From Polynucleobacter sp. (GTDB lineage: Bacteria; Pseudomonadota; Gammaproteobacteria; Burkholderiales; Burkholderiaceae): a stretch of DNA of 64,000 bases. The stretch is taken from the NCBI RefSeq assembly GCF_030693775.1, contig NZ_JAUXZY010000004.1, positions 868,001-932,000 of the forward strand, read 5' to 3'. The position numbers were made by a program, and so were the translations under genes. Below the pieces are notes generated by a model that ran no database searches, was not told where the DNA came from, and worked only from the letters and a program-made list of their open reading frames with translations. Positions 36,291 through 48,112 of this stretch are shown one piece after another. Each line of letters begins with the position of its first letter. The stretch's first letter is position 1.

Positions 36291-37165
36291 TGAATATGAA
36301 TCCGAACCGCATTATTACAACCGTTGTTGGTCTGGTGCTGATTGGCATCGTCCTTTCCTCCAGCATTTTCGTAGTGGATCAGCGTAAGTACGCTGTGGTT
36401 TTTGCTTTCGGTCAGTTTGTCCGAACAGCGGATGAGCCCGGCCTGCACTTTAAGCTGCCAGCACCATTTCAAAACATACGTTTCTTTGATCGTCGCATCA
36501 TGACGATTGATAACCCAGAAGCAGAACGCTATATCACTGCTGAAAAGAAAAACTTGCTGGTTGACTCGTATGTGAAGTGGCGCATTATTGATCCGCGTAA
36601 ATTCTTCATCAGCTTTAAGGGTGATGAGCGGATGGCTTCTGATCGCTTGACGCAGCTGGTGCGTTCCGCGCTGAATGAAGAGTTCACCAAACGCACGATC
36701 CGGGAAATTATTTCTGAGCAGCGCGATGAAGTGATGCAAAACATTCGCAAAAAAGTAGAGGTAGATGCTGCTGATATTGGCGTTGAGATTGTCGATGTCC
36801 GTTTAAAGCGGGTTGATCTCTTGGCCGAGATTAGTGACTCGGTCTATCGCCGCATGGAAGCAGAGCGTAAGCGCGTAGCCAATGAATTGCGCTCAACCGG
36901 TGCTGCTGAGTCCGACAAGATTCGTGCGGATGCAGAGCGTCAGCGGGACGTGATTTTGGCGGAAGCCTACCGTGACGCGCAGCGCATCAAAGGTGCCGGC
37001 GACGCACGCGCAACGGCCTTGTATTCCGAGGCTTTTGGTCGCGACCCGCAGTTTGCGCAGTTTTACCGCAGCCTAGAAGCCTATCGGAGCTCATTCAAAG
37101 ATAAGCGCGATATTATGGTGATTGAACCCAATAATGAGTTCTTTAAGCACCTTAATAAGAAATAA
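36290..37165 (+). CDS. hflC: FtsH protease modulator HflC
   Basis: A 291-aa SPFH partner of HflK with one N-terminal helix (IITTVVGLVLIGIVLSSSIF), then VDQRKYAVVFAFGQ and the EAYRDAQRIKGAGDARA motif. Its ATG shares a base with the hflK stop. Confidence 0.96.
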   Translation: MNMNPNRIITTVVGLVLIGIVLSSSIFVVDQRKYAVVFAFGQFVRTADEPGLHFKLPAPFQNIRFFDRRIMTIDNPEAERYITAEKKNLLVDSYVKWRIIDPRKFFISFKGDERMASDRLTQLVRSALNEEFTKRTIREIISEQRDEVMQNIRKKVEVDAADIGVEIVDVRLKRVDLLAEISDSVYRRMEAERKRVANELRSTGAAESDKIRADAERQRDVILAEAYRDAQRIKGAGDARATALYSEAFGRDPQFAQFYRSLEAYRSSFKDKRDIMVIEPNNEFFKHLNKK

Positions 37166-37177
37166 GAAGCGCGTATC

Positions 37178-39747
<2,570 letters not shown>

Positions 39748-39819
39748 GGCAAACGCAGTTCAGCTCTGCACAATGCTAGGGGGCAATGCGCTAAAAATGC
39801 ACAACCCCATTTGGAATGA

Positions 39820-39906
39820 TGGTGCCCAGAAGAGGACTCGAACCTCCACAACCTTTCGATCGCCAGCACCTGAAGCTGGTGCGTCTACCAATTTCGCCAT
39901 CTGGGC
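39820..39906 (-). tRNA. tRNA-Leu (CAG anticodon)
   Basis: On the minus strand the 7-bp acceptor stem GCCCAGA/TCTGGGC is perfect and CCA is encoded. The anticodon stem CCAGC/GCTGG holds the loop TTCAGGT, giving anticodon CAG. There is a long variable arm typical of class II tRNA, and TTCGAGTCC in the T loop. It is antisense to purA and rnr on either side and appears intact, without an integrated element. Confidence 0.95.
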
Positions 39907-39971
39907 ATTGGGCTCTATTATAGGGCTAGCGGCCATTTTGGCTTATATCCACCGGAATTCTCACCAAATGA

Positions 39972-42344
39972 ATGAAAGCCATGCGTAAATCTGTGCCCCT
40001 AGTACCGCGTGAATCCGATCGCCTCGGCACGATTCAGGGGCATCGCGATGGTTTCGGCTTTGTGGTTCCAGACGATGCGGGCGAGGACATCTTTCTCTCC
40101 GAGCGGGAAATGTCCCGGGTAATGCATGGCGACCGAGTCAAGGTTCGGGTCATGGGAACCGATCGGCGTGGACGTCCTGAAGGCCAAATTGTCGAGGTGA
40201 TCACCCATGTGAATCGCCTTGTGATTGGTCGTTTGTTAAATGAGAACGGCGTTCTCATTGTGGCGCCTGAAGATAAGCGCATCGGCCATGACATATTGAT
40301 ACCACCCAAAGGGCAGCTCAATGCCAAACTAGGTCAAGTGGTGAGCGTAGAAATCATCGACTACCCTGACAGTTACCGCCAAGCAGTAGGCCGAGTAGTT
40401 GAAGTGCTGGGTGAGATCGATGATCCTGGCATGGAAATTGAGATTGCCGTTCGCAAGTACGGCGTGCCCCATGAATTTTCCGCGGCCACCATGAAAGAGG
40501 CTGCTGCACTGCCAGACGGGGTGACTCAGGCTGACTTAGAAGGGCGAGTAGATTTACGGGATGTGCCCCTTGTCACCATTGACGGCGCCGATGCCCGCGA
40601 CTTTGACGATGCCGTCTATTGCGAGCCCACTATGTTTGGCAAGGTCAAGGCCTGGCGCTTGATTGTGGCGATTGCGGATGTGTCGCATTACGTTAAGCCC
40701 GGTAACGCCTTGGACGAAGAAGGATTGCTGCGGGCAACTTCAGTGTACTTTCCGCGTCGCGTGATTCCGATGCTGCCAGAAAAGATTTCTAATGGCCTGT
40801 GTTCTTTAAATCCGGGTGTAGATCGCCTCTGCATGGTGTGCGACTCAGTCATTGATGTCCATGGTGAAATCCTAGCCTATCAGTTTTATCCGGCGGTCAT
40901 GCACTCGGCGCAGCGCTTTACTTACGACGCAGTATGGGAAGTCATCAGCAACTCCAACGGCCCCGATGCGGCGCGTTTTGCGCAGTTCCGCCCATTGCTG
41001 AGTAATTTGTATGGCTTATTCAAAATCTTATTGTCTGCGCGCGAGAAGCGGGGTGCCTTGGATTTTGAAACTACCGAGACCCAAATTATTTCAAATGAGC
41101 TTGGCAAGATTTTGCGCATTGAGCCACGCACGCGTAACGACGCACATCGCTTAATTGAAGAGTGCATGTTGACCGCCAACGTATGTGCTGCTGATTTTTT
41201 ACAAAAAAATAAGCACTTGGGTTTGTACCGGGTTCATGCCGAGCCATCGGAAGAGAAAATCATGACGCTGCGGCAGGTCCTGCGCACCGCATCACTGAGT
41301 CTTGGCGGTAATGAAAAGCCACAGCCCAAAGACTTTGCCAAGCTGATTAAAGAAATTAAGCCCCGTCCCGATGCAACGATGTTGCAAACCGTGGTGCTCC
41401 GATCAATGCAGCAAGCGGTCTATCAGCCTGAAAATGTCGGGCATTTTGGTTTGTCGTATCCTGCCTATGCCCACTTCACCAGCCCGATTCGGCGTTACCC
41501 TGACTTATTGGTGCACCGGGCGATTAAAGCTATCCTGCAAAAGAAGCCGTATTACCCCAGCTTGCCTGAGCGTGTTCCACTGAACCTTACCTTGCCACGC
41601 AAGGGGCAAGCACGCACCAATGCGTCGGAAGCGAAAAAGTCCCAGAGCGCGAGTAAAGCAGCTGGACCACAAAAGGGCAAAGGGGCAGCAGCGAGCGGCG
41701 CACTCGCGGTATGGGGTCAGCTGGGTGTGCATTGCTCATCGAATGAAAGGCGTGCTGACGAGGCATCGCGTGATGTCGAGGCCTGGCTCAAGTGCTATTA
41801 CATGCGGGATCACCTCGGCCAAGAATATGCCGGCACGATTACCGGAGTGGCGAGTTTTGGACTCTTTATTCAACTGGAAAATCTCTTTGTTGAGGGTATG
41901 GTCCACGTTACTGAACTCGGCGGCGACTACTACCAATACGACGAAGCCCGTCAGGAATTACGCGGTGAGCGCACCGGCATGCGCCACCGTCTGGGCGACC
42001 GCCTGCACGTCCTCGTTAGCCGAGTCGATTTAGATGCGCGCAAGATTGAGTTCTCTTTAGTTAAGTCTGTAATTAGTGAGCGCGATGGTGTGCGTAGCCG
42101 CACCCTCGTGCTCGCGAGTGATACCGGTAAGCCCAATAAAAAAGCAGCATCCAAAAAGTCGCGGCCCTCGAGTAAAGCGCCCAAGAAAAGCGCAGGCATT
42201 AATGTCAATGCAGCCAAAACAGCCGGCAAGCAAGGCGCCAAGCAATCCAAGTCAGCCAAAGCATCGCGTGGCAAGTCGGCAGCCATTCGTGCCCCAGGAA
42301 AGCCTGCCGGTAGCAAACCCCCCGTTCGAAAAGGGAAGCGTTAA
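39972..42344 (+). CDS. rnr: Ribonuclease R
   Basis: A 790-aa 3'-5' exoribonuclease. Cold-shock domains ([18 protein letters not shown]) are followed by the RNB catalytic core with [15 protein letters not shown], an S1 domain ([20 protein letters not shown]) and a long Lys/Ala/Ser-rich basic tail (last ~70 residues) used for structured RNA. A charged insert near residue 530 ([11 protein letters not shown]) lies within the RNB region. Its stop overlaps the rlmB start. Confidence 0.95.
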   Translation: MKAMRKSVPLVPRESDRLGTIQGHRDGFGFVVPDDAGEDIFLSEREMSRVMHGDRVKVRVMGTDRRGRPEGQIVEVITHVNRLVIGRLLNENGVLIVAPEDKRIGHDILIPPKGQLNAKLGQVVSVEIIDYPDSYRQAVGRVVEVLGEIDDPGMEIEIAVRKYGVPHEFSAATMKEAAALPDGVTQADLEGRVDLRDVPLVTIDGADARDFDDAVYCEPTMFGKVKAWRLIVAIADVSHYVKPGNALDEEGLLRATSVYFPRRVIPMLPEKISNGLCSLNPGVDRLCMVCDSVIDVHGEILAYQFYPAVMHSAQRFTYDAVWEVISNSNGPDAARFAQFRPLLSNLYGLFKILLSAREKRGALDFETTETQIISNELGKILRIEPRTRNDAHRLIEECMLTANVCAADFLQKNKHLGLYRVHAEPSEEKIMTLRQVLRTASLSLGGNEKPQPKDFAKLIKEIKPRPDATMLQTVVLRSMQQAVYQPENVGHFGLSYPAYAHFTSPIRRYPDLLVHRAIKAILQKKPYYPSLPERVPLNLTLPRKGQARTNASEAKKSQSASKAAGPQKGKGAAASGALAVWGQLGVHCSSNERRADEASRDVEAWLKCYYMRDHLGQEYAGTITGVASFGLFIQLENLFVEGMVHVTELGGDYYQYDEARQELRGERTGMRHRLGDRLHVLVSRVDLDARKIEFSLVKSVISERDGVRSRTLVLASDTGKPNKKAASKKSRPSSKAPKKSAGINVNAAKTAGKQGAKQSKSAKASRGKSAAIRAPGKPAGSKPPVRKGKR

Positions 42345-43081
42345 TGAAGCAAATTATGCTCGGCTTTCATGCGATTCAGGCGCGCTTGCGCCTTGATCCC
42401 GATAGCCTCAAGGCGGTCTATTTTGATCCAGCGCGGCGCGATCGCCGCATGGGTGATTTTTTAAAACAAGCCGAATCAATTTTGGGCGACCGACTCCACT
42501 CTGCGGATTCAGAGCGCTTGCATAAATTAGCCGGCCACGATCGCCATCAGGGCGTTGTTGCCTTGGCGGAAAAAATGACGGTGGCCCGGACCTTAGCTGA
42601 GCTGGTTGATGGCATTGAAGGCAAGCCTCTTCTACTGGTACTCGATGGAGTGACCGACCCGCATAATCTGGGTGCTTGCTTGCGTGTGGCGGATGGTGCT
42701 GGAGTGCATGGAGTGGTGGTTCCAAAGGATCGCTCCGCGCACATTAATGCGACGGTAAGTAAAGTCTCCAGCGGCGCTTCTGAAGTGATGCCTTTAATCA
42801 CCGTAACGAATCTCGCGCGTAGCATGCGTGAGATGCAAGAGCTCGGCATCTGGTTGATTGGCACCGACGATCAGGCAGAGAAGTCAATTTATGACTTGGA
42901 TTTAACCGGACCGATTGCTTTAGTCATGGGCGCAGAAGGCGAGGGGATGCGGCGCTTAACGCGTGAGCATTGCGATCAGCTCGTGCGCATCCCAATGCAT
43001 GGCGTGGTTGAAAGCCTCAATGTCTCGGTAGCTAGCGGCGTTTGCTTGTATGAGGCATTGCGTCAACGCAGCCTGAAGTAG
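42344..43081 (+). CDS. rlmB: 23S rRNA (guanosine-2251-2'-O)-methyltransferase
   Basis: A 245-aa SPOUT methyltransferase with [44 protein letters not shown] and [17 protein letters not shown], all family motifs. The TAATG overlap with rnr suggests coupling. A 7-bp hairpin CGCAGGC/GCCTGCG at 43134-43154 lies downstream but lacks a U tract. Confidence 0.95.
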   Translation: MKQIMLGFHAIQARLRLDPDSLKAVYFDPARRDRRMGDFLKQAESILGDRLHSADSERLHKLAGHDRHQGVVALAEKMTVARTLAELVDGIEGKPLLLVLDGVTDPHNLGACLRVADGAGVHGVVVPKDRSAHINATVSKVSSGASEVMPLITVTNLARSMREMQELGIWLIGTDDQAEKSIYDLDLTGPIALVMGAEGEGMRRLTREHCDQLVRIPMHGVVESLNVSVASGVCLYEALRQRSLK

Positions 43082-43208
43082 GCTACTGAATACTTTAAGC
43101 AACGCTTGTAAAATTTTTCTTTAAGTTTCGCATCGCAGGCTAACCTGGCCTGCGCAAAGGCGTCCCACTAAACAATATCACCAGAATTGCGGAGCTTGCA
43201 TTTCTGGC

Positions 43209-43490
43209 TCATCCAAATAATGCGTCGCGCAAAACAACTTTGCCCTTTGGTAAGCGTTTGGCAGCATCCTTGCGTAATGCTAAAACCTCTTTTGCTGTTA
43301 AGGGGCCATCATCAGCAGCATAAGTAGACAAAACATCTGTGGCGGACCTCGACAAGGCGATATGGATAACCTGCATTTCATTTATCCCTAATTCTTTTGC
43401 TATTGCACTAACTGTTGCTCGTGTCATACCAAATGGTGTGTCCCTAGATTGGAATTTCACTAATAAGCTATCGTTTACAGCCTTCATCAT
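43209..43490 (-). CDS. Small partner protein of the GSU2403-family gene
   Basis: A 93-aa protein of no named family that I recognise. It begins MMKAVNDSLLVKFQ, has a helix-turn-helix-like segment (TVSAIAKELGINEMQVIHIA) and a basic C-terminus. It follows the nucleotidyltransferase-fold gene by 7 bp on the same strand, so the two form a pair. It could be the DNA-binding or antitoxin member acting on the twin operators upstream. Function is inferred from context only. Confidence 0.7.
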   Translation of the reverse strand: MMKAVNDSLLVKFQSRDTPFGMTRATVSAIAKELGINEMQVIHIALSRSATDVLSTYAADDGPLTAKEVLALRKDAAKRLPKGKVVLRDALFG

Positions 43491-43497
43491 TACAAAT

Positions 43498-44499
43498 CTA
43501 TCGTTTCATTTTTAAATCAGTTAGCGCGCGTTTGAGTACGCCTTTTGGAAAGTACCGCATATCGCACGTATTCATTGGCAAGTGAGGTAAGTACTCTTGC
43601 AATATGGCAACCACCATTAGTGCTTGATTGAGATCTCGCTGTTTTTTTACTGGCTCGCGGTCTACTTGATGGGACAGCCAGGCTTTATGGATAGCAAATG
43701 CCCTGGGGTCCGGTACCGGCATCATGACAGGTGCCCCATTGCTGGCAATGACAACCTGTTCTACTCGCGGCGAGTTTGCTAGCCATTCTAAATTTGGTAT
43801 TTCTACGAGCTCTAGATCATTCTTGGCCATGGGGCTTGGCTTTGCAAATAGCATTCCTTTGTCTTGCCCAATTAAATCAACCATGAAACCATCTTTATTG
43901 ATTGCTCTAAATTGCTCTGTTGAGGATAGTTCAAAGGTCTTGTCTGCTTTTTTAAGCAATCCCAGGAGTCCTTCGCCATCCAGTTTTTTTGTAATCAGGG
44001 AAACTGGTTGGCGCACATCGTATAGAAGATCAACGTCACCCGATGCTAGTAGTTCCATTTTTAGCTCGACTGCAGCCATCGATTCGTAAGCGAAGATCGC
44101 ATGCGTTCCGACCACCCTCAACTCGGAGAGGGCTTGCACTTGATCTAGTTTTTTTAAGATGTCCCCAATAATTTTGGGCATTCTGCCAAGACGTACCGCT
44201 CTATTGAGCCTGGATTGAGTCTCTAGCGCGGTATTTAAACCCTGGTATTTTTCTTCGGTAAGTTCTTTCCTGGCCTTAAATTGGTCATAAATGAGTTCAG
44301 TTTTTGGACTTCTTGCGCCAAGCGACTTGCTATTACCGCTTGCGGTCGTCATCCTCAACAGGTAATCAGTGCCGTTGACATTTTTCCAGCGCATGCCATA
44401 TTTGTGCTCATTGTGGCGCCAAGCAACCTCCCGCCAAGCCCGATAGAGTTGGTCTGATTCCACTAAAAAGAGCCGCTGTTGATCTGAGAGGGGTATCAT
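43498..44499 (-). CDS. GSU2403-family nucleotidyltransferase-fold protein
   Basis: A 333-aa protein matching the GSU2403 pattern: LYRAWREVAWRHNEHKYGMRWK at the N-terminus (quoted in part), LGARSPKTELIYD, the nucleotidyltransferase-like VVGTHAIFAYE with SGDVDLLYD, and a helical C-terminal half. The family has no firmly established role. Here it is with a small HTH-like partner, behind a tight promoter/operator, and inserted between rlmB and talB, in the style of a toxin-antitoxin or defence pair. The start at 44499 has no Shine-Dalgarno. Confidence 0.82.
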   Translation of the reverse strand: MIPLSDQQRLFLVESDQLYRAWREVAWRHNEHKYGMRWKNVNGTDYLLRMTTASGNSKSLGARSPKTELIYDQFKARKELTEEKYQGLNTALETQSRLNRAVRLGRMPKIIGDILKKLDQVQALSELRVVGTHAIFAYESMAAVELKMELLASGDVDLLYDVRQPVSLITKKLDGEGLLGLLKKADKTFELSSTEQFRAINKDGFMVDLIGQDKGMLFAKPSPMAKNDLELVEIPNLEWLANSPRVEQVVIASNGAPVMMPVPDPRAFAIHKAWLSHQVDREPVKKQRDLNQALMVVAILQEYLPHLPMNTCDMRYFPKGVLKRALTDLKMKR

Positions 44500-44501
44500 G
44501 T

Positions 44502-44542
44502 TTTTACCTGTAAAAACCGTTATTTACAATTTACAGGTAAAA
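44502..44542. promoter_or_regulatory. Twin palindromic operators before the GSU2403-family gene
   Basis: Arms of 13 bases, TTTTACCTGTAAA (44502-44514) and TTTACAGGTAAAA (44530-44542), are perfect inverted repeats of each other, and each is itself a TTTAC-N2-GTAAA palindrome. Centres are 27 bp apart. The first begins 3 bp upstream of the start codon. Confidence 0.8.
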
Positions 44543-44556
44543 GTACATCAGGTCAA
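44528..44556 (-). promoter_or_regulatory. Promoter of the GSU2403-family pair
   Basis: On the minus strand, -35 TTGACC at 44556-44551 and -10 TAAATT at 44533-44528 with a 17-bp spacer. The -10 overlaps the upstream operator, and the -35 lies one base past the talB stop codon. Confidence 0.6.
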
Positions 44557-44557
44557 G

Positions 44558-45520
44558 CTAGTTTGAGCTTTTCAATAAGGCTTCTAATTTGACAATATCG
44601 CCACAGAAAGCCCGTATGCCTTCGGCTAGTTTTTCCGTTGCCATGGCATCGTCATTGAGCTGCAAGCGAAAGGCTGACTGAGTAACATTCAGTTCTTTCA
44701 TCTCTTTGCCTTGCGTCGCCTTGGGATCGAGCTTTCGTGTAACCACCTCAGAACTGCTTTGCAGTTCGGCGAGCAACTCCGGGCTAATGGTCAATAAATC
44801 ACAGCCCGCCAATTGCATAATCTGATTGGTATTGCGAAAGCTAGCCCCCATGATCTCAGTAGCGACCCCAAAATGCTTGTAGTAGCCGTAAATTCCTTTG
44901 ACGGATTGCACGCCTGGATCATGTTCACCTCCATGCTGGGCGTCATTCCAATTGCTACCCAGCTTGGCTTTATTCCAATCGGTGATCCGGCCCACAAAGG
45001 GTGAGATGAGTTTTGCTTTGGCCTTGCCGCACGCCGCCGCCTGCACTAAAGAAAACAGCAGGGTCATATTGCAATGAATGCCTTCGGCTTCCAGCACTTT
45101 TGCAGCCTCGATTCCTTCCCAGGTGCTGGCTAACTTGATTAAGACGCGATTCCGATCAACGCCTTGGGCCGCGTACAGGGCAATTAACTCCCTGGCTTTG
45201 GCGATGGTGGCTGCGGTATCAAAAGACAAGCGTGCATCGACCTCGGTAGAGACTCTGCCAGGGACGATCTTGAGGATTTCTAAGCCAAAGGCAATCAAGA
45301 TGCGGTCCATCAATGCCGATACACTGGCCTGTGGGTTTGCGGCCCGTACTGATTGCACGAGCTGCTGGTAGCTGGGCTGCTGAACGGCTTTTAAAATCAA
45401 GGATGGATTGGTAGTGGCATCCTGCGGCGCAAACTGCTTCATCCGCTCAAAATCACCGGTATCGGCTACTACGGTCGTAAAGGCTTTTAGCTGGTCTAAA
45501 GCCGTATTTGCGGTTGTCAT
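44558..45520 (-). CDS. talB: Transaldolase
   Basis: A 320-aa pentose phosphate enzyme. [12 protein letters not shown] near the N-terminus and the Schiff-base lysine in [12 protein letters not shown] are intact, with [13 protein letters not shown] and [10 protein letters not shown] after. ATG 45520 gives the standard start [10 protein letters not shown]; an upstream extension is unlikely. It is divergent from rpiA of the same pathway. Confidence 0.96.
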   Translation of the reverse strand: MTTANTALDQLKAFTTVVADTGDFERMKQFAPQDATTNPSLILKAVQQPSYQQLVQSVRAANPQASVSALMDRILIAFGLEILKIVPGRVSTEVDARLSFDTAATIAKARELIALYAAQGVDRNRVLIKLASTWEGIEAAKVLEAEGIHCNMTLLFSLVQAAACGKAKAKLISPFVGRITDWNKAKLGSNWNDAQHGGEHDPGVQSVKGIYGYYKHFGVATEIMGASFRNTNQIMQLAGCDLLTISPELLAELQSSSEVVTRKLDPKATQGKEMKELNVTQSAFRLQLNDDAMATEKLAEGIRAFCGDIVKLEALLKSSN

Positions 45521-45606
45521 GGGTATGCCTGTTTCCAATCCAAAATGGGACACCGTTATAGTGTCGTACAGTGAGTAGCATAAATGACTTCTGAGATAGG
45601 CCTCCT

Positions 45607-46296
45607 ATGGATCAAGATCAACTAAAGCGCCTGGTGGCGGAAGCAGCACGCGATGCGGTATTGGCACTGGCCCCCGGTCAGGTTCTCGGTATTGGCACCG
45701 GCTCTACTGCCAACTGGTTTATTGATGTACTGGCCCCGCATAAAGCACACTTTTCAGGGGTGGTGTCGAGCTCTGTTGCCAGTACGCAGCGATTACTAAA
45801 ACACGGTTTTTACGTGATTGATGCCAATCAGGTGGAAACCTTGCCTGCCTATGTCGACGGCGCCGATGAGATTGATCCCAGCGGCCACATGATCAAAGGC
45901 GGCGGCGGGGCGCTCACCCGCGAGAAGATTGTGGCATCTCTGGCAAAACAGTTCATTTGCATTTGCGATGATTCAAAGCAAGTAGCAACTTTAGGCCGCT
46001 TTCCGTTGCCGCTGGAGGTGATTCCATTATCAGAAGCATCTGTGTCTAGAGCGATGCAGGCATTGGGCGGCAGTCCACGCTTGCGACTGATGGCGGGCAC
46101 TTCGGATCCTTTTGTGACTGACAATGGCGGCTGGATTATCGATGTGGCCGGCCTCAGCATTAACGACCCAGTTGAATTGGAATCCGAGATCAACCAAATT
46201 CCAGGTGTAATAACCGTCGGCTTATTTGCGCGTCAAAAGGCAGATGTGCTGTTTGTTGGCGGCGCGAATGGTGTTAAGCGCATCGATTTTTCGTGA
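45607..46296 (+). CDS. rpiA: Ribose-5-phosphate isomerase A
   Basis: A 229-aa enzyme with GIGTGSTANWF, DGADEID and KGGGGALTREK motifs. It interconverts ribose-5-phosphate and ribulose-5-phosphate. It is divergent from talB with an 86-bp shared region. Confidence 0.97.
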   Translation: MDQDQLKRLVAEAARDAVLALAPGQVLGIGTGSTANWFIDVLAPHKAHFSGVVSSSVASTQRLLKHGFYVIDANQVETLPAYVDGADEIDPSGHMIKGGGGALTREKIVASLAKQFICICDDSKQVATLGRFPLPLEVIPLSEASVSRAMQALGGSPRLRLMAGTSDPFVTDNGGWIIDVAGLSINDPVELESEINQIPGVITVGLFARQKADVLFVGGANGVKRIDFS

Positions 46297-46328
46297 GCAT
46301 TTAGATAATCAACAAGTCAGTCAATAAA

Positions 46329-46353
46329 AAAAGGACCGCTGAGCGGTCCTTTT
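46329..46353 (+). terminator. Intrinsic terminator after rpiA
   Basis: GGACCG-CTGAG-CGGTCC flanked by AAAA and TTTT. The A/T symmetry lets it also serve yggX on the other strand. A 9-nt direct repeat (TTAGGNAGC-type, about three copies) follows at 46373-46399. Confidence 0.85.
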
Positions 46354-46390
46354 GCAATCGAAGCGGTCTTACTTAGGTAGCTTAGGCAGC

Positions 46391-46663
46391 TTAGGCGCTG
46401 GGTGGTACGTAGCCCGTAGCAGCATCGGCCCCGCCTTCGTAGAAGTATTTTTCCACTTGCTTTAACAGGTACTGGCGCGCACGAGGATCGGCCATATTGA
46501 GGCGGTTCTCATTGATCAACATGGTTTGGTGTTTTAACCAGCCAGCCCATGCCTCTTTAGAGACTTCCTGCCAGAGTTTTTTGCCCAGATCGCCTGGAAG
46601 GGGTGCAAAGTCCATTCCCTCGGCTTCTTTATTGAGCTTAATACATTGAACCATCCGTGCCAT
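46391..46663 (-). CDS. yggX: Fe(2+)-trafficking protein YggX
   Basis: A 90-aa protein with [17 protein letters not shown] and a [20 protein letters not shown] block characteristic of YggX. Family members protect iron-sulfur clusters and help iron handling. It is 52 bp downstream of argA on the same strand. Confidence 0.96.
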   Translation of the reverse strand: MARMVQCIKLNKEAEGMDFAPLPGDLGKKLWQEVSKEAWAGWLKHQTMLINENRLNMADPRARQYLLKQVEKYFYEGGADAATGYVPPSA

Positions 46664-46715
46664 TGCGTAAACCTTTCTAAATGCAATCAGTGAATACTAA
46701 AAAGTTGAACTTGCA

Positions 46716-48092
46716 TTATGTCAAGTTTTTGGTCAAGACCATCGACTTGCGATCCCAGTTATAAATTTGTTTGCGCTCTTCGGGCAAATCATCCACGCTG
46801 GAGCGCATGAAGCCGCGCTTTAAAAACCAATGTTCGGTACGGGTTGTCAGAACAAACAGTTTTTTAATGCCTTCTTTTTTTGCCCTGGCTTCAATGCGCT
46901 TGAGCAAACGCTCGCCATCGCCCGAGCCTTGTACGTCTGGATCAACTACTAAGCAGGCGAGCTCACCAATCCCGTTAGGGAAGGGGAACAGAGCGGCGCA
47001 ACCGAATAGCACCCGGTCATGCTCGATGACGGAGAAGCGATCGATGTCACGCTCAATCACGTCTTGACCACGGGCAGCGAGTATTCCTTCTTCTTCGAGG
47101 GGCATGGTTAATTGCAAAATGCCGCCGACATCGTCCTGGTTTGCTTCGCGCAAATTCTCAATGCCGGAAGAGGCAAGCATCATGCCAACGCCATCGTGGG
47201 TAAAGAGTTCTTCGAGCAATGCGCCATCGCGGTTGCAGGGCAAGAAGTGCACGCGGCTGACGCCAGCCTTAATTGCTTTTCCGGACAAGGTCAGCAAAGC
47301 TTTCATGCCCGAAGGGATTTCGGGATGGCTGCTGATGTATTCCTGCATCTGCGCCAAGGACAGCTCGGTAATTAAGTCGCCGGCTTCATCATGAAGGCCT
47401 GAGTAGGGTGTTAAGAACACAATCTTATCTGCTTTGAGGGCAGCAGCCGTGGAAACGGCAACGTCCTCAAAAGACAGATTGAATGCCTGCCCCGTTGGTG
47501 AAAAGCCCAATGGGGAGAGCAAGACAATCTTATTGCTATCGAGCGAGAGTTTGATGGAGACTGAGTCAACCTTGCGGACGAGACCGGTGTGAACAAAATC
47601 CACCCCATCGACTACGCCAAAGGGCATGGCCGTAATGAAGTTTCCCGAGATCACTGAAATACGCGAGCCCGCCATTGGGGTATTCGGGAGGCCGCGACTA
47701 AAGGCAGCCTCAATATCCAGGCGCAGTTCACCAGCCGCCTCTTTGACGCACTCGAGTGCGGCTGCATCCGTAATGCGGTAGCCGTTCATGTGGCCCTGCC
47801 CAAACTGACTCTTGATCTGGCGTAGGGTCAGCTGCTCTTCAATCTGGGGACGAATGCCATGAACCAAGACGATCCGCATGCCCATGGCATGCAACATAGC
47901 AATGTCTTCAATGATCCGCTCTAAGCCAATTTCCTGAACCAGTTCGCCCGCAAAGGCGATCACAAAGGTCTTTTCTCGAAAGCTATGAATGTAGGGGGCG
48001 ACGTCTCTGAGCCAGCCCACAAAAGGGAAGTTGCCTGGAGTTTCGCTCTCGGGGGGCGATTTTGCGGGGGAGTTCGGTGTGCTAGCTGCCAT
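46716..48092 (-). CDS. argA: N-acetylglutamate synthase
   Basis: A 458-aa fusion of an amino-acid-kinase domain (FVIAFAGELV, VLVHGIRPQIEEQL) and a C-terminal GNAT acetyltransferase domain (ACLVVDPDVQGSGDGERLL). It makes the first arginine-pathway intermediate. ATG 48092 gives the shorter, more likely product. It is divergent from hrpA, whose start is only 20 bp away. Confidence 0.94.
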   Translation of the reverse strand: MAASTPNSPAKSPPESETPGNFPFVGWLRDVAPYIHSFREKTFVIAFAGELVQEIGLERIIEDIAMLHAMGMRIVLVHGIRPQIEEQLTLRQIKSQFGQGHMNGYRITDAAALECVKEAAGELRLDIEAAFSRGLPNTPMAGSRISVISGNFITAMPFGVVDGVDFVHTGLVRKVDSVSIKLSLDSNKIVLLSPLGFSPTGQAFNLSFEDVAVSTAAALKADKIVFLTPYSGLHDEAGDLITELSLAQMQEYISSHPEIPSGMKALLTLSGKAIKAGVSRVHFLPCNRDGALLEELFTHDGVGMMLASSGIENLREANQDDVGGILQLTMPLEEEGILAARGQDVIERDIDRFSVIEHDRVLFGCAALFPFPNGIGELACLVVDPDVQGSGDGERLLKRIEARAKKEGIKKLFVLTTRTEHWFLKRGFMRSSVDDLPEERKQIYNWDRKSMVLTKNLT

Positions 48093-48112
48093 AGTGAGAA
48101 AATTATAGGGTG

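Noticed and set aside
39820..39906. tRNA-Leu as an integration site
   Set aside because: The flanks are core genes (purA, rnr); no integrase, repeat or foreign sequence adjoins.
43134..43154. Terminator after rlmB
   Set aside because: A 7-bp hairpin is present, but no U tract follows.
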